Shown here piece after piece: positions 1 through 11,300 of a DNA stretch of 64,000 bases (position 1 is the first letter of the stretch; each line of letters starts with the position of its first letter). The position numbers and the translations under genes were made by a program. This DNA comes from PLOWO2-12-38-17 sp963709355 (lineage in GTDB: Bacteria > Planctomycetota > Brocadiia > Brocadiales > Brocadiaceae). The notes under the pieces are model-generated. The model worked only from the letters and a program-made list of their open reading frames with translations, searched no databases and was not told where the DNA came from. The DNA is taken from positions 1,240,001 through 1,304,000 of the forward strand of contig CAVPVY010000005.1 in assembly GCA_963709355.1 (NCBI GenBank), read 5' to 3'.

Positions 1-122
1 ATATAATCAATTTTTAAAATTATACCATCTTAAAAATTAAATATCATTTGTTTTTTCCTTTATAATGTTGTATTTTAACAAAATTGAAATATATTTCGTT
101 TTAAATTTTTAGAGTAACCGTC

Positions 123-1568
123 ATGGCATATCAAGACCTTTCAGAATTCATTAAGAAATTAGAAGAATCAGGTCATTTAAAACGTATCAAAACAGAGGTT
201 TCCGCTGACCTGGAGATTACAGAAATTACCGACCGTGTTTCTAAGTCATATGGACCAGCACTGCTTTTTGAGAATGTAAAAGGTTATTCAATACCGGTAC
301 TTATTAATGCCTTTGGTTCATACGAACGCATGGCAATGGCTCTGGGAGTAAAAAATGTTGACGAGATTGCTAAAGAGATAGAAAGTCTTGTGAAGCCTGA
401 AATACCATCTACTTTCATAGATAAAGTCAAGCTTATCCCGCATCTTTTATTAACATTCTCCAAATTCCCGCCAAAAACTGTCAGACATGCACCTTGTCAG
501 GAAATCGTGTTTGAAACGGAACCGTCACTTTCGAAGATACCTGTTATAAAATGCTGGCCTAGTGACGGCGGTAAGTTTATAACCTTACCCCTCGTGTTTA
601 CAAAAAATCTAAAGACAGGAAATAGAAACACCGGTATGTACCGCTTGCACGTTTATGATGATAGAACAACAGGAATGCACTGGCACATCCACCATGACGG
701 TGCCAGGCATTACCGTGATTACCAACGTGAGAATAAAAGAATGCCTTTGGCAGTTGCACTTGGGTGTGACCCTGCAATTACTTATGCGGCAACCGCCCCA
801 GTCCCACCTGAAGTGGACGAAATGGTTTTTGCGGGTTTCATGAGAAAAAGAAATGTAGAAATGGTTGCTTGCAAGACAATTGACATGGAAGTGCCTGCAG
901 ATGCCGAAATTGTATTAGAAGGATACGTTGACCCAGAAGAAACACACATTGAAGGTCCATTTGGAGACCATACAGGATACTATTCATTGTCTGACTATTA
1001 TCCAGTCTTTCACATCACATGTATAACTCAACGGAAAGAACCTGTTTATCCGACTACAATTGTCGGCAAACCTCCTATGGAAGACTGTTATATGGGAAAA
1101 GCCACGGAGAGAATCTTTCTGCCGCTATTAAAATTAATGATACCAGAAATCGTTGATATGAACCTGCCTCTTTTCGGAGTCTTTCACAACTTTGCATTCT
1201 TATCAATTGATAAACGCTACCCTCTTCAGGCTAAAAAAGTAATGCATGGAATATGGGGCATGGGACAGATGATGTTTACAAAGATTATTGTGGTTGTAGA
1301 CAAAGACGTCAACGTACAAAAGGTAGATGAGGTAATGTGGCGTGTAGGCAATAATGTTGACCCACGCAGGGATATTACCTTTGTGGATGGCCCGCTTGAT
1401 GCGCTTGAACATGCCTCTGCACTTCCTAAAATAGGCTCAAAGATGGGCATTGACGCAACAAAAAAATGGCCAGAGGAAGGTTTTACGAGAGAATGGCCGG
1501 ACGATATCAGGATGTCTCCTGAAATTATTGACATAGTAAACAAAAAGTGGAACATGTACGGAATTTAG
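123..1568 (+). CDS. ubiD: UbiD-family decarboxylase (menaquinone/ubiquinone pathway type)
   Basis: A 481-residue protein that matches the UbiD family over its full length. UbiD enzymes are prenylated-FMN-dependent (de)carboxylases acting on aromatic acids, cytosolic, and in quinone synthesis remove the ring carboxylate. Visible signatures are the His-rich stretch HWHIHHDGARHY near residue 186 and the conserved EGPFGDHTGYY block near residue 277, which carries the acidic residues of the active site. The ATG at 123 follows only a weak ribosome binding site. The gene is followed 103 bp downstream by a UbiE-type methyltransferase on the same strand, which supports a role in quinone biosynthesis rather than in aromatic degradation. 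No UbiX gene is visible in the window. The exact substrate cannot be read from the sequence. Confidence 0.9.
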   Translation: MAYQDLSEFIKKLEESGHLKRIKTEVSADLEITEITDRVSKSYGPALLFENVKGYSIPVLINAFGSYERMAMALGVKNVDEIAKEIESLVKPEIPSTFIDKVKLIPHLLLTFSKFPPKTVRHAPCQEIVFETEPSLSKIPVIKCWPSDGGKFITLPLVFTKNLKTGNRNTGMYRLHVYDDRTTGMHWHIHHDGARHYRDYQRENKRMPLAVALGCDPAITYAATAPVPPEVDEMVFAGFMRKRNVEMVACKTIDMEVPADAEIVLEGYVDPEETHIEGPFGDHTGYYSLSDYYPVFHITCITQRKEPVYPTTIVGKPPMEDCYMGKATERIFLPLLKLMIPEIVDMNLPLFGVFHNFAFLSIDKRYPLQAKKVMHGIWGMGQMMFTKIIVVVDKDVNVQKVDEVMWRVGNNVDPRRDITFVDGPLDALEHASALPKIGSKMGIDATKKWPEEGFTREWPDDIRMSPEIIDIVNKKWNMYGI

Positions 1569-1657
1569 CCACGAATTTACTCTAATAAAAAGATTAAGGG
1601 AAAAAGGTGCAATAGTTCTTAGAGAATTTGTGTAGATTCGTGTTCATTCCTGGTTAA
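1568..1657. repeat. dispersed intergenic repeat of 'ccacgaattta / agattcgtgttcatt' type
   Basis: The spacer between ubiD and ubiE contains a CCACGAATTTA word and, about 60 bp on, AGATTCGTGTTCATTCCTGGTT, partly repeated and inverted relative to each other. Such words are typical of short dispersed intergenic repeats in many environmental bacterial genomes. Related words (CGCTGATTTGCGCAGATT, ACACAGATTAACTCAGATAA) occur near 39490 and 63785 in this window. No function is evident. Confidence 0.4.
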
Positions 1658-1671
1658 ATAATACTTAATTT

Positions 1672-2424
1672 ATGCTTACTCAAACTGATCTATTAACCAA
1701 AAAAGGTGCATATATCCAGCAAATGTTCGGCTCGATTGCCTGGGTATATGACCTTTTAAACACCATTTTGAGTTTCAACTTTGACAAGAGTTGGCGCAGG
1801 TTTGCAGTCAAAGTTAGCAATGTTACACCCGATGCAAAAGTACTTGATGTTTGCACAGGCACAGGCAACCTGGCAATTGAATACTCCAAGATGTTAAACA
1901 TGTCTGGAAAGGTTATTGGAAGCGACTTTTGTCACGAGATGGTAAAACTGGCAGATAAGAAGCTCAGGAAAAAAAACCTTTTTGACAAAATTGACCTTCT
2001 AGGCGCTGATACCCTGCATTTGCCCTTTCAGGACAACGCCTTTCAGGTATCTGCCGTGGCTTTTGGAATAAGGAACGTGTCTGATTTAAAGGCAGGTATT
2101 ACAGAAATGACGAGGGTAACTTCACAGGACGGACGTGTTGTTATATTGGAATTCTCTCAACCCACAAATCACATCTTTAAGGTAATTTATTATTTTTATT
2201 TTAAACAGATACTTCCTTTTATTGGCAGGCTTATTTCACGCAGTCAGTACAATGCATATTCATATCTTCCAGATTCTGTTTTAAAATTTCCTGACCGGAA
2301 CGGGCTAAAATCACTGATGGAATTATGTGGACTTGAAGATGTGAAAATGTACTCAAGAACACTGGGAATTGTTACCGTCCATGTTGGCAGAAAACCATGT
2401 AATCATAAACACCAATGTGCTTGA
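1672..2424 (+). CDS. ubiE: demethylmenaquinone/ubiquinone C-methyltransferase, UbiE/MenG type
   Basis: A 250-residue class I SAM-dependent methyltransferase of the UbiE/MenG family, which methylates the quinone ring in the last steps of menaquinone or ubiquinone synthesis. SAM motif I VLDVCTGTGNLA starts at residue 57. The family signature regions are clear: FGIRNVSD near residue 140 and the following block ending in VVILEFSQP. The length is normal for the family. The gene lies just downstream of the UbiD homologue, probably in one transcription unit. Since anaerobic-looking neighbours dominate, the menaquinone reaction is the likelier one, but that is inference. Confidence 0.92.
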   Translation: MLTQTDLLTKKGAYIQQMFGSIAWVYDLLNTILSFNFDKSWRRFAVKVSNVTPDAKVLDVCTGTGNLAIEYSKMLNMSGKVIGSDFCHEMVKLADKKLRKKNLFDKIDLLGADTLHLPFQDNAFQVSAVAFGIRNVSDLKAGITEMTRVTSQDGRVVILEFSQPTNHIFKVIYYFYFKQILPFIGRLISRSQYNAYSYLPDSVLKFPDRNGLKSLMELCGLEDVKMYSRTLGIVTVHVGRKPCNHKHQCA

Positions 2425-2502
2425 CTAGCCTGAAAAGATTTTGTATTATATTTTTGTAATTTAATTATTATTTCCTGCCTGTTAACCAGACCGTTTAATG
2501 GC

Positions 2503-2530
2503 TTGTTATGTCATTCATCGGTTATATTCT
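2503..2530 (+). promoter_or_regulatory. possible sigma70-like promoter of tRNA-Gln
   Basis: TTGTTA at 2503-2508 and TATTCT at 2525-2530 are separated by 16 bp and end six bases before the first base of the tRNA. The match is modest and is judged only by spacing and position. Confidence 0.25.
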
Positions 2531-2536
2531 CTATAC

Positions 2537-2610
2537 TGGGGAATAGTGTAACGGTAGCACAAATGACTCTGGATCATTTAGTCTAGGTTCGAATCCTGAT
2601 TCCCCAGCCA
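2537..2610 (+). tRNA. tRNA-Gln (anticodon CUG)
   Basis: The cloverleaf can be drawn by hand. The acceptor stem is TGGGGAA (2537-2543) pairing with TTCCCCA (2600-2606), with discriminator G at 2607 and CCA encoded at 2608-2610. The anticodon stem AATGA/TCATT (2562-2566, 2574-2578) holds the loop CTCTGGA, giving anticodon CTG at 2569-2571, which reads glutamine CAG. The T-loop GGTTCGAATCC is canonical. Confidence 0.95.
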
Positions 2611-2624
2611 ATTAAATTAATGGT

Positions 2625-3132
2625 TTCAGACTTTTGATACACATCCCTTGCATATTTTACTTCTGCCCGATATTCCGTTACCGTAATTGCCATACTTCAG
2701 GGATATCAAATACCTGATGCCTTTCTGTCGCAATTATTGACGCAACTCGTAAGCTTTTTTGACACTTCTTGCACCGATATATTCTCTGCTCAATCACTTC
2801 ATCAGGGATATCCACATCTTTAAGGTCTCTCCCTTATGTTCATGCTGCCCAACAATTTTTTGCCACAGCTCTTACGTAAAGTCTTGTTGGATTTCTTCTT
2901 GAAAACCGTCTTTTGCTGGCGTTTGACGGCTGTTATGACTATCCTTTGCCACCTTATTCTTTAAGTCCTTTATCTCTTCCTCTAATCGTTCTATCCTTTG
3001 TAACAACTACAAAATGAATTCTATAACCTCTGCATCAGAATTTGCAGTTATCTCCTGAAATCTCTTCTGTAGACTCTCAAGGTATTATTGTCTCTCTCAT
3101 TCTCCAAGAAATATACATAATTGCTGTGCCAT
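2625..3132 (-). pseudogene. IS66-family transposase (TnpC) N-terminal remnant
   Basis: Reading the minus strand from the ATG at 3132 in shifting frames gives pieces typical of IS66 TnpC. They are a coiled-coil segment (IERLEEEIKDLKNKVAKDS), the GQHEHKGRDLKDVDIPDEVI block, a CKKCQKSL zinc-like motif, and RHQVFDIPE followed by ITVTEYRAEVKYA. Stops and frame changes interrupt it repeatedly, and only about the first third of a full transposase remains. No terminal inverted repeats or target duplications were found. It marks an old insertion between the tRNA and the beta-barrel gene. Confidence 0.75.
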
Positions 3133-3586
3133 GTTATTATAGGACTGAATAGTTACTATAATTTATCTAGGTCAAGCAAAAAAATAGTTTTAAGGTTTTT
3201 ATGATTGTAATATTTTGTGAAAGAATGACGCAACACACGGCACATGGCTGGGTTACTCTGAAGTGGTTCGTTCATAAAAGAGGGCAATTGATAGCCATTC
3301 AAGAATACTAACTCTAATATCGCGTGCATACAATTCGTTGCATAATTTTAAATTTTACAATTGCAAATCTAATTCCATTTTGTATAATTTACTTAAATAT
3401 TTAAGCAAATAGAAGGGTTGGTTTGCTTGTACAGTACACAGGCTACAATATCTTTTTAAGTTTAGGCTGCACCGTTTTGTTCTCTATAGGAAAATGAAAA
3501 AAAATGTAACAAAGTGATTGCAGTCTAAAGACACCAAATAAACACCTTGGATATGCAAGAAATTACTAACCTATTACGGAATTAGA
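3133..3586. other. intergenic region, no gene recognised
   Basis: About 450 bp of AT-rich DNA between the IS66 remnant and the beta-barrel gene. It presumably holds the promoter of the latter, but no convincing motif, RNA or open frame with family resemblance was seen. Confidence 0.5.
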
Positions 3587-4813
3587 GTGAATAACCTGAT
3601 AAGATATTTAAAAACAATACCAACCGCATGCCTGTGGGTAGTTATTTTTACAGCTGCCCTTTCAAACGCATATGCCTTCGGTAATGATAGGTTAGACCTT
3701 ACCATCACACGCTTCCTCGACGCCCTTTCTTATAATTACAAGGGATTCGACATAAAGATTGAAGGGGTATCAATTGGAGAAGAGTTTGATGATAACATTA
3801 CACTTGCGGATAAGGATGAACTGGAAGACTTCATAACAAATGCTGGACTTAAAGTAGGTGTCATATATGAAGGTAAAACCAGGTCTTTAGAACTCATCGG
3901 CAACATAAACAATCAGACCTTTGCCAAAAACGATATTTTCAACAACATCACTCAAGACGTGACTTTAAATTTTACCAATGAGTTTTCAAAATATGACCGT
4001 ATGAGTTTAAAAAATGTCTTTTCCCACTCAGAAGCACCTCTCTTTTCCAGAGATGAATTCTTCGAGGAGGAACAATTTGGCGAAAGAGGAGGAGGCCGAC
4101 TTGATTACTTCAAAAACAGATTTAACGTCAACTACTCCAGGGATTTTGCCAAACAACTCACCATTACTACAAGATATGCAAATGATATAGATATATTTTC
4201 AGGGGTGGATAGACCCTCTTCGGCTCAGAATAGGGCAGGTTTAGAAACAGCTTATTCATTAAGTCCCACTACTATTTTCTTCTTTACCTACGACTTCGCT
4301 ATCAGGGAATACGAAGATCAAGGAAATATTTCAATTAACACAATTGCCACGGGCATAAGACAGTACATAACCAAAAAGCTTTATTTTGATGGTAGAACAG
4401 GGCTGGATTTTATAGATTCGGTTGACGATAAAAGTCCCACCAGAGGACTCATAAGGTCAGCCCTTACATATCAAATAGATAGAGACTTAAAAGCAAGCAT
4501 TTCGTTTCAAAAGAGTAATAATGCTGATTCTTACTCCCCGTCACTCTATAGTGGTTGGAGGACTTCAGCCTCCTTAACAAGACAGATGTTAGAAAGACTC
4601 AGATTTTCACTTTTAGCTTTTTACGGTGAGGGTAAATCTCTTTCCGGTGATTTCGAGCAAAAACTATTAGGGGCAAACTCCTCTTTGATATATGATATTA
4701 GTAAGAATCTGAAGGGAAATTTGACATACGCCTATTCACAATCAGATCCCAATATTGAAACTAGTGGATACACGAGAACTACGGTGTTTTTAGGATTAAC
4801 GGCGGGGTTTTGA
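3587..4813 (+). CDS. outer-membrane beta-barrel protein of the BBP2/EpsL type
   Basis: A 408-residue exported protein. Residues 1-30 form a signal peptide ending ALSNAYA. The following segment GVSIGEEFDDNITLA is the typical start of the BBP2_2/EpsL barrel family, in which a first strand is followed by many alternating amphipathic strands. The protein ends in phenylalanine (LGLTAGF), as expected for BAM-assembled barrels. The start is GTG at 3587. Family members are often encoded in exopolysaccharide loci and may form or modify the export pore; whether this one serves the large polysaccharide locus that follows is inference, as it is transcribed on the opposite strand and converges on it. Confidence 0.75.
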   Translation: MNNLIRYLKTIPTACLWVVIFTAALSNAYAFGNDRLDLTITRFLDALSYNYKGFDIKIEGVSIGEEFDDNITLADKDELEDFITNAGLKVGVIYEGKTRSLELIGNINNQTFAKNDIFNNITQDVTLNFTNEFSKYDRMSLKNVFSHSEAPLFSRDEFFEEEQFGERGGGRLDYFKNRFNVNYSRDFAKQLTITTRYANDIDIFSGVDRPSSAQNRAGLETAYSLSPTTIFFFTYDFAIREYEDQGNISINTIATGIRQYITKKLYFDGRTGLDFIDSVDDKSPTRGLIRSALTYQIDRDLKASISFQKSNNADSYSPSLYSGWRTSASLTRQMLERLRFSLLAFYGEGKSLSGDFEQKLLGANSSLIYDISKNLKGNLTYAYSQSDPNIETSGYTRTTVFLGLTAGF

Positions 4814-4862
4814 TTACGGTGTATAAACTACCCGCTTAGGATTTATATTTGTTAAATATCTT

Positions 4863-5303
4863 TTAATTTCTTTCCTCTGTTACTTCAATTTCATCCTGGA
4901 TATAAAACTGTGAATTAACGTTCTTCGAATTTTTCTCCTTTGTCAAAACAAATCTCCTTTTGAATGATCCCTGTTCATTTAATACAAAAATCACATCAAT
5001 TTCTACCTGATTTTCGTCAATCAATTTATTTTCAAATATCACATAACGTGAGTTAGAATATCTTTCCCTTAAAATGTCATCGTATTGAGGGTTGTCTAAA
5101 AGTTTCTTACGTTTCTTTAAAAGAGTTTCCCCCAACAACTTTTTTATTGTCTCTGTATCACCATTAATCAAAGCAACACAGTAATCGATGACAACAGATT
5201 CTGCCTGTAATTGTTCTATTGTAAGAGAATTTTTAGAAAAAACTGTGCCAATTTGAATTAATAAAGTACAAAATAAGACTATTAAAAAAATATTTTTTTT
5301 CAT
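4863..5303 (-). CDS. small exported protein of unknown function, NTF2-like
   Basis: 146 residues with a clear signal peptide (residues 1-24, MKKNIFLIVLFCTLLIQIGT onward). The mature part has the pattern of a helical start (QAESVVIDYCVALINGDTETIKKLL) followed by beta strands, as in small NTF2-like or lumazine-binding-like periplasmic proteins; this is a fold guess, not a family assignment. The ribosome binding site AGGAGAGG precedes the ATG. The gene begins 30 bp after the stop of the 2146-residue repeat protein and is probably its operon partner, perhaps helping its export or folding. Confidence 0.6.
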   Translation of the reverse strand: MKKNIFLIVLFCTLLIQIGTVFSKNSLTIEQLQAESVVIDYCVALINGDTETIKKLLGETLLKKRKKLLDNPQYDDILRERYSNSRYVIFENKLIDENQVEIDVIFVLNEQGSFKRRFVLTKEKNSKNVNSQFYIQDEIEVTEERN

Positions 5304-5333
5304 TTCCTTGACCTCTCCTTTGACACAAACAAA

Positions 5334-8300
5334 TTAATTCTGCACCACGATCACAAGATAATTTGAGCTTGCCCCAACAGCCCCGCCAGAAAGATTTCCT
5401 CCCAGGGTAACAGTACCGATACCAACGGTCTCCTTGTAAAGGTTTAATGTCGATGCCGCTGGATTCGTTGTGCTAAACTGTAAACCCGTGGAAGTGAAAC
5501 TGCTCAACCAATCCGGGAGTGTAGTCGCCTCGGCATCGTAAGCAACATAAACCGTTGCGTTTCGATCCACGCTAAAGGATAGATAATTAACGCTACTGTT
5601 ATTTTTATCAGCGTTCGCAGTCATGATCCATATGCCACCATCAAGTGCTGCTGGAATACTAGTCGCCGTGTACGATGCGTCGATGTAATACATATCACCG
5701 ATTTCGATTAAATTCTGTTTGTAATTAGAAGGAGTAAGGTTATCGAGTATAAATGGCTGGGCCGTATTACCTGTAAGGGCATTAGACCATAGCTTTGCCA
5801 TTACCGCACAGCCAAGCCCGTTGGGATGAAAATTATCATAAAAAAGGCTGAAACGATTTATGATAGGACTTAAGAAGAATGAGAAGAAATCCACCCCCGT
5901 CTGAATATATTGTAACTCAGAGGAAATTACTGAGTTATATTCTTGAATTAATAGATTCTTCGAAGCATCCAAAGGGTTGGGAAACGGCGGCCCTGTGCCT
6001 GATGCACCCCAAGAGGGGGGCACCAATGCCACCACGGCGGTCTTTCCAGCGGCCACTATCTTATCAACAAGCAATTGCATATTTTGTTTATATGTTCCGT
6101 CACAGTCAGAACCGGAACATCCAAGACCACTCGGCACCGGCAAAGTACCGCCTGAATCATTGGTACCGAAAAGTATCAGTATCTTTTTTGCCTCAGTATG
6201 GCGCTCCAATATTGAATCAATTCTGCTATAAGCCGCATCAAACGATTCATCTCCCCCTATCCCTTCGTTATATACAATATGGGGATATAAAAGGGTGGCA
6301 GTTAAAAGATCGTTCAGGTTCGATTCGTAGCCATGGAATGAAATAGTCCTCCCATCCTGTGATTGATTGTCAGCCATATAAGTATCACTGGAACCAATAG
6401 TATTGCTGTCACCAACTGCGACATAATAATCTCCCATCGCACCAATTCTTTCATTAGTATCCCTTGCCAATTCAAAACCTGATGAATCACGTAATATAGC
6501 TTCTACTTTATGTTCTCCTTGGAATACAAGCTGAAATTGTGCGCTATAGGGAAAATTAAAATCCGGAAGCGATGTCGTATTATCAAGTAGAAATTCAATC
6601 CAGCCCCCTGAAGGCACGTTGGTTGTAATTGCCGATACATTAATAGTATTAGTAGCATCAACTGAATAGGAAACAGGATTTGATATAATAATGGTTGGTT
6701 GAGTACTATTTTCTTCAATTAAGACATCGTCAAATTTAGCTTCGTCCTGGCAATAAAGGGCTATACTTCCGAAAGTAAGACCTGTGTCCGATACACCGAA
6801 CAGTGGATCCCCATTCAAGAATACTTGAATGAGACTACCCTTTAGTTCAACAACGATATTCAGCTGTTGTCCTTGGAAAAACCCTCTGGAATTTTGTGCC
6901 AGGGTAGTAAAGTTTCCGTCTACCCTTTTTTCCAATCGGCTAAAACCTATGTTTGAATTCAAGGAAAATCTGTAATAGTTTTGACTATCCTGATATCGAA
7001 ACATTACACCAATGTCGTGGCCATTATTTGTCCCTACAAGAGGAGTGGCTTTAACACTAAACCGGTAATCTGTTAAACTTACTCCAGGATTAAGGTATGA
7101 GTAAAAGCCTTTTTGATATGCTTCTTCAAGGGTCATTCGTATAGATCCCACATAGTTCTGCTGATGATACTCACCATTAACCACTTGCCAGCTTGAAGGG
7201 TTAATACCTTCATTAACCACAGTCCAACCAGTTGTGTTTCCATCATTAAAATCATAAGAAAAAGGAAGAGCTAACGGAGCAGCACGAGGACTTTCCACCG
7301 GGCCTGTCCCGGAGGGCGTGTAGTTGGAGTCGGTGGTAAGAACCAACTTGTCAATCACGAAGCCATCCTCACGCATCCATACGTTCACCGTATGCTCACC
7401 AATCGAGGTAACGTTGAAAGTAGCTACCGGTCCGTCCATTGTGGACTTGGACCATGTCCAACTGCTTACAAACTCTGTAATCCTATCACTACTGGTGATT
7501 GCCGCCCCGTCCAACCCGGCATGACATGAATCGTCCGCACCAGTCGCGCCAAGCCCGCGTATCCAAATATAGTGCGTCCCTGTCTTGACAAATTCAACCT
7601 GGAAATCCAGACGTGGACTGTTGGTTACGTATCCCGTACTCACAGTGGCGCCGTTATTTGGTGTGGCTGCCATAGCACCATCGCCTGAATATCCACTGTT
7701 TAGCGCTGCCGTCCAGTTGCGTCCACCCTGGGCGATCTTTGAGTGGTAGTGCTCCGCTTCGATCGAAACAATGCCCTGCGAACCAGCGTCTTGTTGAAAT
7801 GCCCCAGAACCGCTATTTATCGTAAAGACTGCACTGGCTATCCCGCTGTCGTTGTACCCGCCCAGGAATGCACGCGCCTTCACCGTCCCACTGCTGCTGA
7901 CCGTAAAGGGGCTGCTGTATAATGTCGAGCCGGTGGTCGGGTCACTGCCGTCAAGGGTGTAATAAATACTGGCACTCACTGTATTTGTGCTCAGCGTGAC
8001 GCTTACTGAATCTGTAAATGTACCACCCGCCGGGGCGATCGTCGGCGTCTCCACCGTCGGTATGGGATTTATCGTAAAGACTGCACTGGCTATCCCGCTG
8101 TCGTTGTACCCGCCCAGGAATGCACGCGCCTTCACCGTCCCACTGCTGCTGACCGTAAAGGGGCTGCTGTATAATGTCGAGCCGGTGGTCGGATCACTGC
8201 CGTCAAGGGTGTAATAAATACTGGCACTCACTGTATTTGTGCTCAGCGTAACGCTTACTGAATCTGTAAATGTACCACCCGCCGGGGTGATCGTCGGCGT

Positions 8301-11300
8301 CTCCACCGTCTGTATTGTATTTATCGTAAAGACTGCACTTGCTATCCCGCTGTCGTTGTACCCGCCCAGGAATGCACGCGCCTTCACCGTCCCACTGCTG
8401 GTCAACGTAAAGGGGCTGCTGTATAATGTCGAGCCGGTGGTCGGGTCACTGCCGTCAAGGGTGTAATAAATACTGGCACCCACTGTATTCGTGCTCAGCG
8501 TAACGCTTACTGAATCTGTAAAGGTGCCACCCGCCGGGGTGATCGTCGGCGTCTCCACCGTCAGACCCACACGGGGGCTTTCTACCGGACCTGTACCGGA
8601 AGGACTGTAGTTTGAATCGGTGGTAAGAACCAACTTGTCAATCACGAAGCCATCCTCACGCATCCATACGTTCACCGTATGCTCACCAATCGAGGTAACG
8701 TTGAAAGTCGCTACCGGTCCGTCCATTGTGGACTTGGACCATGTCCAACTGCTTACAAACTCTGTAATCCTATCACTACTGGTGATCGCCGCCCCGTCCA
8801 ACCCGGCATGACATGAATCGTCCGCACCAGTCGCGCCAAGCCCGCGTATCCAAATATAGTGCGTCCCTGTCTTGACAAATTCAACCTGGAAATCCAGACG
8901 TGGACTGTTGGTTACGTATCCCGTACTCACAGTGGCGCCGTTATTTGGTGTGGCTGCCATAGCACCATCGCCTGAATATCCACTGTTGAGCGCTGCCGTC
9001 CAGTTGCGTCCACCCTGGGCGATCTTTGAGTGGTAGTGCTCCGCTTCGATCGAAACAATGCCCTGAGAACCAGCGTCTTGTTGAAATGCCCCAGAACCGC
9101 TATTTATCGTAAAGACTGCACTGGCTATCCCGCTGTCGTTGTACCCGCCCAGGAATGCACGCGCCTTCACCGTCCCACTGCTGCTGACCGTAAAGGGGCT
9201 GCTGTATAATGTCGAGCCGGTGGTCGGGTCACTGCCGTCAAGGGTGTAATAAATACTGGCACTCACTGTATTTGTGCTCAGCGTGACGCTTACTGAATCT
9301 GTAAATGTACCACCCGCCGGGGCGATCGTCGGCGTCTCCACCGTCGGTATGGGATTTATCGTAAAGACTGCACTGGCTATCCCGCTGTCGTTGTACCCGC
9401 CCAGGAATGCACGCGCCTTCACCGTCCCACTGCTGGTCAACGTAAAGGGGCTGCTGTATAATGTCGAGCCGGTGGTCGGATCACTGCCGTCAAGGGTGTA
9501 ATAAATACTGGCACTCACTGTATTTGTGCTCAGCGTAACGCTTACTGAATCTGTAAATGTACCACCCGCCGGGGTGATCGTCGGCGTCTCCACCGTCTGT
9601 ATTGTATTTATCGTAAAGACTGCACTTGCTATCCCGCTGTCGTTGTACCCGCCCAGGAATGCACGCGCCTTCACCGTCCCACTGCTGGTCAACGTAAAGG
9701 GGCTGCTGTATAATGTCGAGCCGGTGGTCGGGTCACTGCCGTCAAGGGTGTAATAAATACTGGCACCCACTGTATTCGTGCTCAGCGTAACGCTTACTGA
9801 ATCTGTAAAGGTGCCACCCGCCGGGGTGATCGTCGGCGTCTCCACCGTCAGACCCACACGGGGACTTTCTACCGGACCTGTACCGGAAGGACTGTAGTTT
9901 GAATCGGTGGTAAGAACCAACTTGTCAATCACGAAGCCATCCTCACGCATCCATACGTTCACCGTATGCTCACCAATCGAGGTAACGTTGAAAGTCGCTA
10001 CCGGTCCGTCCATTGTGGACTTGGACCACGTCCAACTGCTTACAAACTCTGTAATCCTATCACTACTGGTGATCGCCGCCCCGTCCAACCCGGCATGACA
10101 TGAATCGTCCGCACCAGTCGCGCCAAGCCCGCGTATCCAAATATAGTGCGTCCCTGTCTTGACAAATTCAACCTGGAAATCCAGACGTGGACTGTTGGTT
10201 ACGTATCCCGTACTCACAGTGGCGCCGTTATTTGGTGTGGCTGCCATAGCACCATCGCCTGAATATCCACTGTTGAGCGCTGCCGTCCAGTTGCGTCCAC
10301 CCTGGGCGATCTTTGAGTGGTAGTGCTCCGCTTCGATCGAAACAATGCCCTGCGAACCAGCGTCTTGTTGAAATGCCCCAGAACCGCTATTTATCGTAAA
10401 GACTGCACTGGCTATCCCGCTGTCGTTGTACCCGCCCAGGAATGCACGCGCCTTCACCGTCCCACTGCTGCTGACCGTAAAGGGGCTGCTGTATAATGTC
10501 GAGCCGGTGGTCGGGTCACTGCCGTCAAGGGTGTAATAAATACTGGCACTCACTGTATTTGTGCTCAGCGTGACGCTTACTGAATCTGTAAATGTACCAC
10601 CCGCCGGGGTGATCGTCGGCGTCTCCACCGTCGGTATGGGATTTATCGTAAAGACTGCACTGGCTATCCCGCTGTCGTTGTACCCGCCCAGGAATGCACG
10701 CGCCTTCACCGTCCCACTGCTGGTCAACGTAAATGGGACGCTGTATAATGTCGAGCCGGTGGTCGGATCACTGCCGTCAAGGGTGTAATAAATACTGGCA
10801 CTCACTGTATTTGTGCTCAGCGTAACGCTTACTGAATCTGTAAAGGCGCCACCCGCCGGGGTGATCGTCGGCGTCTCCACCGTCTGTATTGTATTTATCG
10901 TAAAGACTGCACTTGCTATCCCGCTGTCGTTGTACCCGCCCAGGAATGCACGCGCCTTCACCGTCCCACTGCTGGTCAACGTAAAGGGGCTGCTGTATAA
11001 TGTCGAGCCGGTGGTCGGGTCACTGCCGTCAAGGGTGTAATAAATACTGGCACTCACTGTATTCGTGCTCAGCGTAACGCTTACTGAATCTGTAAATGTA
11101 CCACCCGCCGGGGCGATCGTCGGCGTCTCCACCGTCAGACCCACACGGGGGCTTTCTACCGGACCTGTACCGGAAGGACTGTAGTTTGAATCGGTGGTAA
11201 GAACCAACTTGTCAATCACGAAGCCATCCTCACGCATCCATACGTTCACCGTATGCTCACCAATCGAGGTAACGTCGAAAGTCGCTACCGGCCCGTCTGA